Source: Avena insularis
Taxonomy: Eukaryota; Streptophyta; Magnoliopsida; Poales; Poaceae
Direction: 5' to 3'
NCBI GenBank assembly: GCA_023614405.1
Contig: CM042685.1
Span: forward strand, 248,001-312,000
DNA length: 64,000 bases
The position numbers and the translations under genes were made by a program. This document shows, piece by piece, positions 37,001-50,731 of the stretch. Positions within the stretch are counted from its first letter, which is position 1, and each line of letters starts with the position of its first letter. Below the pieces are notes generated by a model. It did not search any database. It was not told the origin of the DNA and worked only from the letters and a program-made list of their open reading frames with translations.

Positions 37001-40000
37001 CCCCTATCTTCATGCACGCCGGTTCGACCATAGTTAGAAATTCAAAAAATTCAAAACGGGCATAAGAAATTCAAAAAAAATCAGAACAATGAAAATCCTT
37101 CGCGTGGTGTCATATTATGTGACATAGTTGAAAGGAAAAATACCAGACTTGGTATATTGATCATGTCTCGAAAAAACCTTCATAAAATGACCTATCATGT
37201 TCGAGGTTTCATGGCTTTCGGTCCAAATGACCGATGTTATGTGCTGAATCACGACATAGTTTGTGATGATGTGCCCATATTATGCGTGCATGTGGACATT
37301 GGTATGGAGAACAATGTTGCAGGAGGAAGTTTTCCTTTTTGTCGCACGGAAAAGCCATTTTCATTTTCCGAGCGCAAAAAAGGGTCGTTTGTAAAGTACA
37401 CACCAAAATGCTTTTTCAGAATGCTACTGTCCCATTTTTCTAAAATACTAAACCACCTTATATGGACTATATCCCAACTAGAACATGTCAAACCTTTTTG
37501 TCCATCCCGGATAAACAGGACAAATGTGTGCCGAATCGGCAGGAAGTGGGTCCGGTTTGTACTACAATTACATGATCTAACGCCCGTGATTTTTGAAAAA
37601 TCATTTTATACTACATAATATGTGGTTTGTTTAGAGATCCAATGCAATTTGTAGCGATGCTCCCCTATCTTCATGCACGCCGGTTCGACCATAGTTCGAA
37701 ATTCAAAACGGGCATAAGAAATTCAAAAAAAATCTGAACAATGAAAATCCTTCGCGTGGTGTCATATTATGTGACATAGTTGAATGGAAAATACCAGACT
37801 TGGTATATTGATCATGTCTCGAAAAAACCTTCACAAAATGACCTATCATGTTCGAGGTTTCATTGCTTTCGGTCCAAATGACCGATGTTATGTGCTGAAT
37901 CACGGCATAGTTTGTGATGATGTGCCCATATTATGCATGCATGTGGACATTGGTATGGATAACAATGTTGCAGGAGGAAGTTTTCCTTTTGGTGCATACG
38001 AAAAGCCATTTTCCATTTTCCGAGCACAAAAGCGGGTCATTTGTGAAGTAACCACCAAAATGCTGTTTAGAATACTACCGTCCCATTTTCTAAAATACTA
38101 GACCACCTTACATGGACTATATCCCCGAGACATCTCAAACCTTTTCGTCCATCTCGGTAAAAAGGACAAATGTCTGCGAATCGGAAGGAAGTGGGTGCGG
38201 TTTGTACTACGGTACATGATCTAACGCCGTGATTTTTGAAAAATCATTTTAGACTCAATATGTGGTTTCTTGGAGATCCAATGCAAGTTCTAACGATGCT
38301 CGTCCCTATCTTCATGTATGCCGGTTCGAGCATAGTTAGAAATTGAAAAAATTCAAAACGGGCATAAGAAATTCAAAAAAATCCGAACAACGAAAATCCT
38401 TCGCATGGTGTCATATTATGTGACATAGTTGAAAGGAAAAATACCAGACTTGGTATATTGATCATGTCTCTAAAAAACCTTCACAAAATGACCTATCATG
38501 TTCGAGGTTTCATGGCTTTCGGTCCAAATGACCGATGTTATGTGCTGAATCACGACATAGTTTGTGATGATGTGCCCATATTATGCATGCATGTGGACAT
38601 TGGTATGGAGAACAATGTTGCAGGAGGAAGTTTTCCTTTTCATACGGAAAAGCCATTTTCCATTTTTGGCGAAAAAAACGGGTTGTTTTGTGAAGTAACA
38701 CCAAAATGCTGTTTCAGAATGCTACCGTCCCATTTTTTGAAATACTAAACCACCTTAAATGGACTATATCCCAACTGGAACATGTCAAACCTTTTCGTCC
38801 ATCCCGGATAAACAGGACAAATGTGTGCCGAATCGGCAGGAAGTGGGTCCGGTTTGTACTACAGGTAAATGACTAACGCCTGTGATTTTTTGAAAAAATC
38901 ATTTTTAGACTCGCAATATGTGGTTTCTTCAGAGATCCAATGCAATTTCTAACGATGCTCGTCCCCTATCTTCATGCACGCCGGTTCGACCATAGTTAGA
39001 AATTAAAAAATCTCAAAACGGGCATAAGAAATTCAAAAAAAATCCGAATGATGAAAATCCTTCGCTTGGTGTCATATTATGTGACATAGTTGAAAGGAAA
39101 AATACCTGACTTGGTATATTGATCATGTCTCAAAAAACCTTCACAAAATGACCTATCATGTTTGAGGTTTCATGGCTTTCGGTCCAAATGACCGATGTTA
39201 TGTGCTGAATCACGGCATAGTTTGTGATGATGTGCCCATATTATGCATGCATGTGGACAATTGTATGGAGAACAATGTTGCAGGAGGAAGTTTTTCTTTT
39301 CGTCGCACGGAAAAGCCATTTTCCATTTTCCGAGCTCAAAAAAGGGTCGTTTTGTGAAGTAACCACCAAAATGCTGTTTCAGAATGCCACCGTCCCATTT
39401 TTCTAAAATACTAGACCACCTTACATGGACTATCTCCAAACCGGGACATCTCAAACCTTTTCGTCCATCCCGGGTAAAAATGACAAATGTTTGCCGAATC
39501 GGTAGGAAGTGGGTTCGATTTGTACTACATGTACATGATCTAACGCCCGTGATTTTTTGAAAAAATCATTTTTAGACTCGCAATATGTTGTTTTCTTCAG
39601 AGATCCAATGAAAGTTCTAACGATGCACGTCCCCTATATTCATGCACGCCGGTTCGACCATAGTTAGAAATTCAAAAAATTCAAAACGAGCATCAGAAAT
39701 TAAAAAAATCCGAACAACGAAAATCCTTCGCGTGGTGTCAATTATGTGACATAGTTGAAAGGAAAAATATCAGACTTGGTATATTGATCATGTCTCTAAA
39801 AAACCTTCACAAAATGACCTATCATGTTCGAGGTTTCATGGCTTTCGGTCCAAATGACCGATGTTATGTGCTGAATCACGACATAGTTTGTGATGATGTG
39901 CCCATATTATGCATGCATGTGGACATTGGTATGGAGAACAATGTTGCAGGAGGAAGTTTTCCTTTTCGTCGCACGGAAAAGCCATTTTCCATTTTTCAAG

Positions 40001-43000
40001 CGCAAAAAACGGGTCGTTTTGTGAAGTAACCACCAAAATGCTGTTTCAGAATGCTACCGTCCCATTCTTTTAAAATACTAAACCACCTTACAAGGACTAT
40101 ATCCCAACTGGAACATGTCAAACCTTTTCGTCCATCCCGGATAAACAAGACAAATGTGTGCCGAATCGGCAGGAAGTGGGTCCAGTTTGTACTATAGGTA
40201 CATGATCTAACACCCGTGATTTTTAAAAAAAATCATTTTTAGACTCGCAATATGTGGTTTCTTCAGAGATCTAATGCAATTTCTAACGATGCTCGTCCCC
40301 TATCTTCATGCACGCCGGTTCGACCATAGTTAGAAATTCAAAAATCTCAAAACAGGCATAAGAAATTCAAAAAAAATCCGAACAATGAAAATCCTTCGCT
40401 TGGTGTCATATTATGTGATATAGTTGAAAGGAAAAATACCAGACTTGGTATATTGATCATGTCTCGAAAAAACCTTCACAAAATGACCTATCATGTTCGA
40501 GGTTTCATGGCTTTCGGTCCAAATGACCGATGTTATGTGCTGAATCAAGGCATAGTTTGTGATGATGTGCCCATATTATGCATGCAGGTGGACAATTATA
40601 TGGAGAACAATGTTGCAGGAGGAAGTTTTTCATTTCGTCGCACGGAAAAGCCATTTTCAATTTTCCGAGCTCAAAAAAGGGGTCGTTTTGTGAAGTAACC
40701 ACCAAAATGCTGTTTCAGAATGCCACCGTCCCATTTTTCTAAAATACTAGACCACCTTACATGGACTATCTCCCAACCGGGACATCTCAAACCTTTTCTT
40801 CCATCCCGGGTAAAAATGACAAATGTTTGCCGAATCGGTAGGAAGTAGGTTCGATTTGTACTACAGGTACATGATCTAACGCCCGTGATTTTTTGAAAAA
40901 ATCATTTTTAGACTTCATAATATGTTGTTTTCTTCAGAGATCAATAAAAGTTCTAACGATGCACGTCCCTATATTCATGCCTTGATGCGACCATAGTTAG
41001 AAATTCAAAAAATTTAAAACGAGCATAAGAAATTAAAAAAAATCCGAACAACGAAAATCCTTCACGTGGTGTCAATTATGTGACATAGTTGAAAGGAAAA
41101 ATATCAGACTTGGTATATTGATCATGTCTCTAAAAAACCTTCACAAAATGACCTATCATGTTCGAGGTTTCATGGCTTTCGGTCCAAATGACCGATGTTA
41201 TGTGCTGAATCACGACATAGTTTGTGATGATGTGCCCATATTATGCATGCATGTGGACATTGGTATGGAGAACAATATTGCAGGAGGAAGTTTTCCTTTT
41301 TGTCACACGGAAAAGCCATTTTCTATTTTCCGAGTGCAAAAAACGGGTCGTTTTGTGAAGTAACCACCAAAATCCTGTTTGAATGCTACCGTCCCATTTT
41401 CTAAAATTCTAAACCTCCTTACATGGACTATATCCCAACTAGAACATGTCAAAACTTTTCGTCCATCCTGGATAAACAAGACAAATGTGTGCCAAATCGG
41501 CAGGAAGTGGGTCCGGTTTGTACTACAGGTACATGATCTAACGCCCGTGATTTTTTGAAAAAATCATTTTTAGACTCGCAATATGTGGTTTCTTCAGGGA
41601 TCCGATGCAATTTCTAATGATGCTCGTCCCCTATCTTCATGCACGCCGGTTCGACCATAGTTAGAAATTCAAAAAATTCAAAACGGGCATAAGAAATTCA
41701 AAAAAAATCAGAACAATGAAAATCCTTCGCGTGGTGTCATATTATGTGACATAGTTGAAAGGAAAAATACCAGACTTGGTATATTGATCATGTCTCGAAA
41801 AAACCTTCATAAAATGACCTATCATGTTCGAGGTTTCATGGCTTTCGGTCCAAATGACCGATGTTATGTGCTGAATCACGACATAGTTTGTGATGATGTG
41901 CCCATATTATGCGTGCATGTGGACATTGGTATGGAGAACAATGTTGCAGGAGGAAGTTTTCCTTTTTGTCGCACGGAAAAGCCATTTTCATTTTCCGAGC
42001 GCAAAAAAGGGTCGTTTTGTAAAGTACACACTAAAATGCTGTTTCAGAATGCTACTGTCCCATTTTTCTAAAATACTAAACCACCTTATATGGACTATAT
42101 CCCAACTAGAACATGTCAAACCTTTTTGTCCATCCCGGATAAACAGGACAAATGTGTGCCGAATCGGCAGGAAGTGGGTCCGGTTTGTACTACAATTACA
42201 TGATCTAACGCCCGTGATTTTTTGAAAAAATCATTTTTAGACTCGCAATATGTGGTTTGTTCAGAGATCCAATGCAATTTGTAACGATGCTCGTCCCCTA
42301 TCTTCATGCACGCCGGTTCGACCATAGTTCGAAATTCAAAACGGGCATAAGAAATTCAAAAAAAATCTGAACAATGAAAATCCTTCGCGTGGTGTCATAT
42401 TATGTGACATAGTTGAATGGAAAATACCAGACTTGGTATATTGATCATGTCTCGAAAAAACCTTCACAAAATGACCTATCATGTTCGAGGTTTCATTGCT
42501 TTCGGTCCAAATGACCGATGTTATGTGCTGAATCACGGCATAGTTTGTGATGATGTGCCCATATTATGCATGCATGTGGACATTGGTATGGATAACAATG
42601 TTGCAGGAGGAAGTTTTCCTTTTCGTCGCACGAAAAAGCCATTTTCCATTTTCCGAGCACAAAAAACGGGTCATTTTGTGAAGTAACCACCAAAATGCTG
42701 TTTCAGAATGCTACCGTCCCATTTTTCTAAAATACTAGACCACCTTACATGGACTATATCCCAACCGAGACATCTCAAACCTTTTCGTCCATCTCGGGTA
42801 AAAAGGACAAATGTCTGCCGAATCGGAAGGAAGTGGGTGCGGTTTGTACTACAGTACATGATCTAACGCCGTGATTTTTGAAAAATCATTTTAGACTATA
42901 ATATGTGGTTTCTTCAGAGATCCAATGCAAGTTCTAACGATGCTCGTCCCCTATCTTCATGCACGCCGGTTCGACCATAGTTAGAAATTCAAAAATCTCA

Positions 43001-46000
43001 AAACAGGCATAAGAAATTCAAAAAAAATCCGAACAATGAAAATCCTTCGCTTGGTGTCATATTATGTGATATAGTTGAAAGGAAAAATACCAGACTTGGT
43101 ATATTGATCATGTCTCGAAAAAACCTTCACAAAATGACCTATCATGTTCGAGGTTTCATGGCTTTCGGTCCAAATGACCGATGTTATGTGCTGAATCAAG
43201 GCATAGTTTGTGATGATGTGCCCATATTATGCATGCAGGTGGACAATTATATGGAGAACAATGTTGCAGGAGGAAGTTTTTCATTTCGTCGCACGGAAAA
43301 GCCATTTTCAATTTTCCGAGCTCAAAAAAGGGGTCGTTTTGTGAAGTAACCACCAAAATGCTTTTTCAGAATGCAACCGTCCCAATTTCTAAAATACTAG
43401 ACCACCTTACATGGACTATCTCCCAACCGGGACATCTCAAACCTTTTCTTCCATCCCGGGTAAAAATGACAAATGTTTGCCGAATCGGTAGGAAGTAGGT
43501 TCGATTTGTACTACAGGTACATGATCTAACTTGTGATTTTTGAAAAAATCATTTTAGACTCATAATATGTTGTTTTCTTCAGAGATCAATAAAAGTTCTA
43601 ACGATGCCGTCCCTATATTCATGCACGCCGGTTCGACCATAGTTAGAAATTCAAAAAATTTAAAACGAGCATAAGAAATTAAAAAAAATCCGAACAACGA
43701 AAATCCTTCACGTGGTGTCAATTATGTGACATAGTTGAAAGGAAAAATATCAGACTTGGTATATTGATCATGTCTCTAAAAAACCTTCACAAAATGACCT
43801 ATCATGTTCGAGGTTTCATGGCTTTCGGTCCAAATGACCGATGTTATGTGCTGAATCACGACATAGTTTGTGATGATGTGCCCATATTATGCATGCATGT
43901 GGACATTGGTATGGAGAACAATATTGCAGGAGGAAGTTTTCCTTTTCGTCACACGGAAAAGCCATTTTCTATTTTCCGAGTGCAAAAGCGAATCGTTTGT
44001 GAAGTAACCACCAAAATCCTGTTTGAACTACCGTCCCATTTTTCTAAAATACTAAACCACCTTACATGGACTATATCCCAACTAGAACATGTCAAAACTT
44101 TTCGTCCATCCTGGATAAACAAGACAAATGTGTGCCAAATCGGCAGGAAGTGGGTCCGGTTTGTACTACAGGTACATGATCTAACGCCCGTGATTTTTTG
44201 AAAAAATCATTTTTAGACTCGCAATATGTGGTTTCTTCAGGGATCCGATGCAATTTCTAATGATGCTCGTCCCCTATCTTCATGCACGCCGGTTCGACCA
44301 TAGTTAGAAATTCAAAAAATTCAAAACGGGCATAAGAAATTCAAAAAAAATCAGAACAATGAAAATCCTTCGCGTGGTGTCATATTATGTGACATAGTTG
44401 AAAGGAAAAATACCAGACTTGGTATATTGATCATGTCTCGAAAAAACCTTCATAAAATGACCTATCATGTTCGAGGTTTCATGGCTTTCGGTCCAAATGA
44501 CCGATGTTATGTGCTGAATCACGACATAGTTTGTGATGATGTGCCCATATTATGCGTGCATGTGGACATTGGTATGGAGAACAATGTTGCAGGAGGAAGT
44601 TTTCCTTTTTGTCGCACGGAAAAGCCATTTTCATTTTCGGCGCATAAAAAAGGGTCGTTTATAAAGTACACACTAAAATGCTGTTTCAGAATGCTACTGT
44701 CCCATTTTTCTAAAATACTAAACCACCTTATATGGACTATATCCCAACTAGAACATGTCAAACCTTTTTGTCCATCCCGGATAAACAGGACAAATGTGTG
44801 CCGAATCGGCAGGAAGTGGGTCCGGTTTGTACTACAATTACATGATCTAACGCCCGTGATTTTTTGAAAAAATCATTTTTAGACTCGCAATATGTGGTTT
44901 GTTCAGAGATCCAATGCAATTTGTAACGATGCTCGTCCCCTATCTTCATGCACGCCGGTTCGACCATAGTTCGAAATTCAAAACGGGCATAAGAAATTCA
45001 AAAAAAATCTGAACAATGAAAATCCTTCGCGTGGTGTCATATTATGTGACATAGTTGAATGGAAAATACCAGACTTGGTATATTGATCATGTCTCGAAAA
45101 AACCTTCACAAAATGACCTATCATGTTCGAGGTTTCATTGCTTTCGGTCCAAATGACCGATGTTATGTGCTGAATCACGGCATAGTTTGTGATGATGTGC
45201 CCATATTATGCATGCATGTGGACATTGGTATGGATAACAATGTTGCAGGAGGAAGTTTTCCTTTTCGTCGCACGAAAAAGCCATTTTCCATTTTCCGAGC
45301 ACAAAAAACGGGTCATTTTGTGAAGTAACCACCAAAATGCTGTTTCAGAATGCTACCGTCCCATTTTTCTAAAATACTAGACCACCTTACATGGACTATA
45401 TCCCAACCGAGACATCTCAAACCTTTTCGTCCATCTCGGGTAAAAAGGACAAATGTCTGCCGAATCGGAAGGAAGTGGGTCTGGTTTGTACTACAGGTAC
45501 ATGATCTAACGCCCGTGATTTTTTGAAAAATCATTTTTAGACTCGCAATATGTGGTTTCTTCAGAGATCCAATGCAAGTTCTAACGATGCTCGTCCCCTA
45601 TCTTCATGTATGCCGGTTCGAGCATAGTTAGAAATTGAAAAAATTCAAAACGGGCATAAGAAATTCAAAAAAATCCGAACAACGAAAATCCTTCGCATGG
45701 TGTCATATTATGTGACATAGTTGAAAGGAAAAATACCAGACTTGGTATATTGATCATGTCTCTAAAAAACCTTCACAAAATGACCTATCATGTTCGAGGT
45801 TTCATGGCTTTCGGTCCAAATGACCGATGTTATGTGCTGAATCACGACATAGTTTGTGATGATGTGCCCATATTATGCATGCATGTGGACATTGGTATGG
45901 AGAACAATGTTGCAGGAGGAAGTTTTCCTTTTCATCGCACGGAAAAGCCATTTTCCATTTTTTGAGCGAAAAAAACGGGTTGTTTTGTGAAGTAACACCA

Positions 46001-49000
46001 AAATGCTGTTTCAGAATGCTACCGTCCCATTTTTTGAAATACTAAACCACCTTAAATGGACTATATCCCAAGGAACATGTCAAACCTTTTTCCATCCGGA
46101 TAAGCAGGACAAATGTGTGCGAATCGGCGGGAAGTGGGTCGGTTTGTACTACAGGTACATGACTAACGCCTGTGATTTTTTGAAAAAATCATTTTTAGAC
46201 TCGCAATATGTGGTTTCTTCAGAGATCCAATGCAATTTCTAACGATGCTCGTCCCCTATCTTCATGCACGCCGGTTCGACCATAGTTAGAAATTAAAAAA
46301 TCTCAAAACGGGCATAAGAAATTCAAAAAAAATCCGAATGATGAAAATCCTTCGCTTGGTGTCATATTATGTGACATAGTTGAAAGGAAAAATATCTGAC
46401 TTGGTATATTGATCATGTCTCAAAAAACCTTCACAAAATGACCTATCATGTTTGAGGTTTCATGGCTTTCGGTCCAAATGACCGATGTTATGTGCTGAAT
46501 CACGGCATAGTGTTTGATGATGTGCCCATATTATGCATGCATGTGGACAATTGTATGGAGAACAATGTTGCAGGAGGAAGTTTTTCTTTTAAATGCATAC
46601 GGAAAAGCCATTTTCCTTTTTCCGAGCTCAAAAAAGGGTCGTTTTGTGAAGTAACCACCAAAATGCTGTTTCAGAATGCCACCGTCCCATTTTTCTAAAA
46701 TAGTAGACCACCTTACATGGACTATCTCCAAACCGGGACATCTCAAACCTTTTCGTCCATCCCGGGTAAAAATGACAAATGTTTGCCGAATCGGTAGGAA
46801 GTGGGTTCGATTTGTACTACATGTACATGATCTAACGCCCGTGATTTTTGAAAAAATCATTTTAGACTACAATATGTTGTTTTCTTCAGAGATCCAATGA
46901 AAGTTCTAACGATGCACGTCCCCTATATTCATGCACGCCGGTTCGACCATAGTTAGAAATTCAAAAAATTCAAAACGAGCATCAGAAATTAAAAAAATCC
47001 GAACAACGAAAATCCTTCGCGTGGTGTCAATTATGTGACATAGTTGAAAGGAAAAATATCAGACTTGGTATATTGATCATGTCTCTAAAAAACCTTCACA
47101 AAATGACCTATCATGTTCGAGGTTTCATGGCTTTCGGTCCAAATGACCGATGTTATGTGCTGAATCACGACATAGTTTGTGATGATGTGCCCATATTATG
47201 TATGCATGTGGACATTGGTATGGAGAACAATGTTGCAGGAGGAAGTTTTCCTTTTCGTCGCACGGAAAAGCCATTTTCTATTTTCCGAGTGCAAAAAACG
47301 GGTCGTTTTGTGAAGTAACCACCAAAATCCTGTTTCAGAATGCTACCGTCCCATTTTTCTAAAATACTAAACCACCTTACATGGACTATATCCCAACTGG
47401 AACATGTCAAAGCTTTTCGTCCATCCCGGATAAACCAGACAAATGTGTGCTGAATCGGGGGGCGTGGGTGCAGTTTGTACTACAGTACATGATCTAACGT
47501 GATTTTTGAAAAATCATTTTAGACTACAATATGTGGTTTCTTCAGAGATCCAATGCAAGTTCTAACGATGCTCGTCCCCTATCTTCATCCATGCTGGTTC
47601 GACCATAGTTAGAAATTCAAAAAATTCAAAACGGGCATAAAAAATTCAAAAAAAATCCGAACAATGAAACTCCTTCGCGTGGTGTCATATTATGTGACAT
47701 AGTTGAAAGGAAAAATACCAAACTTGGTATATTGATCATGTCTCGAAAAAACCTTCACAAAATGACCTATCATGTTCGATGTTTCATGGCTTTCGGTCCA
47801 AATGAAAGATGTTATGTGCTGAATCATGGCATAGTTTGTGATGCTGTGCCCATATTATGCATGTATGTGGACATTGGTATAGAGAACATTGTTGCAGGAG
47901 GAAGGTTTTCTTTACGTCCCACGGAAAAGCCATTTTCCATTTTCTGATCGCAAAAAACCGATCGTTTTGTGAAGTAACCACCAAAATGCTGTTTCAGAAT
48001 GCTACCGTCCCATTTTTCTAAAATACTAGACCACCTTACATGGACTATATCCCAACTGCGACATCTGAAACCTTTTTGTCCATCCCGGGTAAAAAGGACA
48101 AATGTCTGCCGAATCGGTAGGAAGTGGGTCCGGTTTGTACTACAGGTACATGATCTAGCACCCGTGATTTTTTGAAAAAAAATCATTTTTAGACTCGCAA
48201 TATGTTGTTTTCTTCAGAGATCCAATGAAAGTTCTAACGATGCCCGTCCCCTATCTTCATGCACGCCGGTTCGACCATAGTTAGAAATTCAAAAAATTCA
48301 AAACGGGCATAAGATATTCAAAAAAATCCGAACAATGAAAATCCTTCGCGTGGTGTCATATTATGTGACATAGTTGAAAGGAAAAATACCAGACTTGGTA
48401 TATTTATCATGTCTCTAAAAAACCTTCACAAAATGACCTATCATGTTCGAGGTTTCATGGCTTTCGGTCCAAATGACCGATGTTATGTGCTGAATCACGA
48501 CATAGTTTGTGATGACGTGCCCATATTATGCATCCATGTGGATATTGGTATGGAGAACAATGTTGCAGGAGGAAGTTTTCCTTTTTGCATACGGAAAACC
48601 CATTTTCCATTTTCCGAGCGCAAAAACGGGTCTTTTGTAACCACCAAAATGCTGTTTCAGAATGCTACCGTCCCATTTTTCTAAAATACTAAACCACCTT
48701 ACATGGACTATATCCCAACTGGAACATGTCAAACCTTTTCGTCCATCCCGGATAAACAGGACAAATGTGTGCCGAATCGGTAGGAAGTGGGTCCGGTTTG
48801 TACTACAGGTACATGATCTAACGCCCGTGATTTTTTAAAAAAATCATTTTTAGACTCGCAATATGTGGTTTCTTCAGAGATCCAATGCAATTTCTAACGA
48901 TGCTCATCCCCTATCTTCATGCACGCCGGTTCGACCATAGTTAGAAATTCAAAAATCTCAAAACAGGCATAAGAAATTCAAAAAAAATCCGAACAATGAA

Positions 49001-50471
49001 AATCCTTCGCTTGGTGTCATATTATGTGACATAGTCGAAAGGAAAAATACCAGACTTGGTATATTGATCATGTCTCGAAAAAAACTTCACAAAATGACCT
49101 ATCATGTTCGAGGTTTCATGGCTTTCGGTCCAAATGACCGATGTTATGTGCTGAATCACGGCATAGTTTGTGATGATGTGCCCATATTATGCATGTGGAC
49201 ATTGGTATGGAGAACAATGTTGCAGGAGGAAGTTTTCTTTTTCGTCGCACGGAAAAGCCATTTTCCAATTTCCGAGGTCAAAAAAGGGGTCGTTTTGTGA
49301 AGTAACCACCAAAATGCTGTTTCAGAATGCCACCGTCCCATTTTTCTAAAATACTAGACCACCTTACGTGGACTATCTCCCAACCGGGACATCTCAAACC
49401 TTTTTGTCCATCCCAGGTAAAATGACAAATGTCTGCCGAATCGGTAGGAAGTGGGTCCGATTTATACTACAGGTACATGATCTAACGCCCGTGATTTTTT
49501 GAAAAAATCATTTTTAGACTCGCAATATGTTCTTTTCTTCAGCGATCCAATGAAAGTTTTAACGATGCTCGTCCCCTATCTTCATGCACGCCGGTTCGAC
49601 CATAGTTAGAAATTCAAAAAATTCAAAACGGGCATAAGAAATTCAAAAAAATCCGAACAATGAAAATCCTTCGCGTGGTGTCATATTATGTGACATAGTT
49701 GAAAGGAAAAATACCAGACTTGGTATATTGATCATGTCTCGAAAAAACCTTCACAAAATGACCTATCATGTTCGAGGTTTCATGGCTTTCGGTCCAAATG
49801 ACCAATGTTATGTGCTGAATCACGGCATAGTTTGTGATGATGTGCCCATATTATGCATGCATGTGGACATTGGTATGGAGAACAATGTTGCAGGAGGAAA
49901 TTTTCCTTTTCGTCGCCCGGAAAAGCAATTTTCCATTTTCCGAGCGCAAAAAACGAGTCGTTTTGTGAAGTAACCACCAAAATGCTGTTTCAGAATGCTA
50001 CCGTCCCATTTTTCTAAAATACTAAACCACCTTACATGGACTATATCCCAATCGGAACATGTCAAACCTTTTCGTCCATCCCTGATAAAAAGGACAAATG
50101 TGTGCCGAATCGGCAGGAAGTGGGTCCGGTTTGTTTTACAGGTACATGATCTAACGGCCGTGATTTTTTGAAAAAATCATTTTTAGACCCGTAATATTTG
50201 GTTTCTTCAGAGATCCAATGCAAGTTCTAACGATGCTCGTCCCCTATCTTCATGCACGCCGGTTCGACCATAGTTAGAAATTCAAAAAAAATCCAAACAA
50301 TGAAAATCCTTCGCGTGGTGTCATATTATGTGACATAGTTGAAAGGAAAAATACCAGACTTGGTATATTGATCATGTCTCGAAATTTTTTGACAAAATGA
50401 CCTATCATGTTCGAGGTTTCATGGCTTTCGGTCCTAATGACCGATGTTATGTGCTGAATCACAGCATAGTT
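31091..50471 (+). repeat. Tandem array B of ~660-bp units (about 29.5 copies)
   Basis: The anchor agacttggtatattga recurs 30 times between 31204 and 50359 with spacings mostly 650-671 bp. One unit (from 33855) is only 629 bp because about 40 bases after gacctat are missing. The array stops near 50471, where the sequence changes to a ttcccgccattt minisatellite. Units share recurring landmarks: catagttgaaaggaaaaata, aaaccttcacaaaatgacct, catattatgcatgcatgtgg, gtaaccaccaaaatgct and the tgatttttt/aaaaaatca hairpin. No conserved protein is evident, because both strands stay open by chance of composition and indels break frames among copies. Confidence 0.95.
34484..47722 (+). repeat. Higher-order repeat domain within array B
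   Basis: Starting at the anchor positions, unit types are A 34484, B 35149, C 35819, D 36485, E 37148, F 37799, G 38449; A 39110, B 39775, C 40444, D 41109, E 41775, F 42432; C 43095, D 43755, E 44418, F 45074, G 45741; A 46400, B 47064. Types are recognised by private changes, such as gacaattgtatgg (A), gcaggtggacaattatatgg (C), gaacaatattgcagg (D), attatgcgtgcatg (E), ggataacaatg with ggtttcattgc (F). Copies one period apart (about 4,625 bp for seven units, about 2,645 bp for four) are nearly identical over long stretches. Confidence 0.93.
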
Positions 50472-50472
50472 T

Positions 50473-50655
50473 CCTGCCATTTCTTCCCGCCATTTTTCTT
50501 TCCGCCATTTTTTTTCCCGCCATTTTTTCCCACCATTTCTTTCCGCTATTTCTTCCCGCCATTTTTCTTCCCGCCATTTTTCCCTTGATTCTTCCCCATT
50601 TCTTCCTTGATTTTACACTTGATTCTTCCCTCCAGTTATCTTCCTGCCATTTCTC
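50473..50655. repeat. Minisatellite of ttcccgccattt type
   Basis: About a dozen imperfect copies of a 11-15 base word built on ttcccgccattttt, followed by looser ccttgattcttcc copies. The pyrimidine-rich strand is the plus strand. It lies directly before a TATA box and may be promoter-proximal by position only. Confidence 0.85.
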
Positions 50656-50656
50656 A

Positions 50657-50669
50657 CTATATATATAGG
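50657..50669 (+). promoter_or_regulatory. TATA box of the hypothetical gene at 50732
   Basis: The sequence ctatatatatagg lies about 63-75 bases before the ATG at 50732, with a CT-rich leader between. This is the best promoter-like arrangement in the window. Confidence 0.65.
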
Positions 50670-50731
50670 GTTGGCCTCCATTGTCATTCCATATCTCTAG
50701 ACTCATATCTGCAACCTCATCACTCTTTCCC

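Noticed and set aside
16080..50471. Dozens of similar 60-153-residue open frames (MIMSRKNLHKMTYHVRGF and MVVTSQND types) on both strands of the array
   Set aside because: They recur because the satellite unit recurs. Frames break between copies by one-base indels, both strands are open over the same bases, and no start context or codon bias supports a protein.
16080..50471. CRISPR-like or centromeric array
   Set aside because: Units are ~660 bp without short spacer structure, so CRISPR does not apply. A centromeric role is not supported, since the array lies between CACTA ends; the likeness is in evolution mode only.
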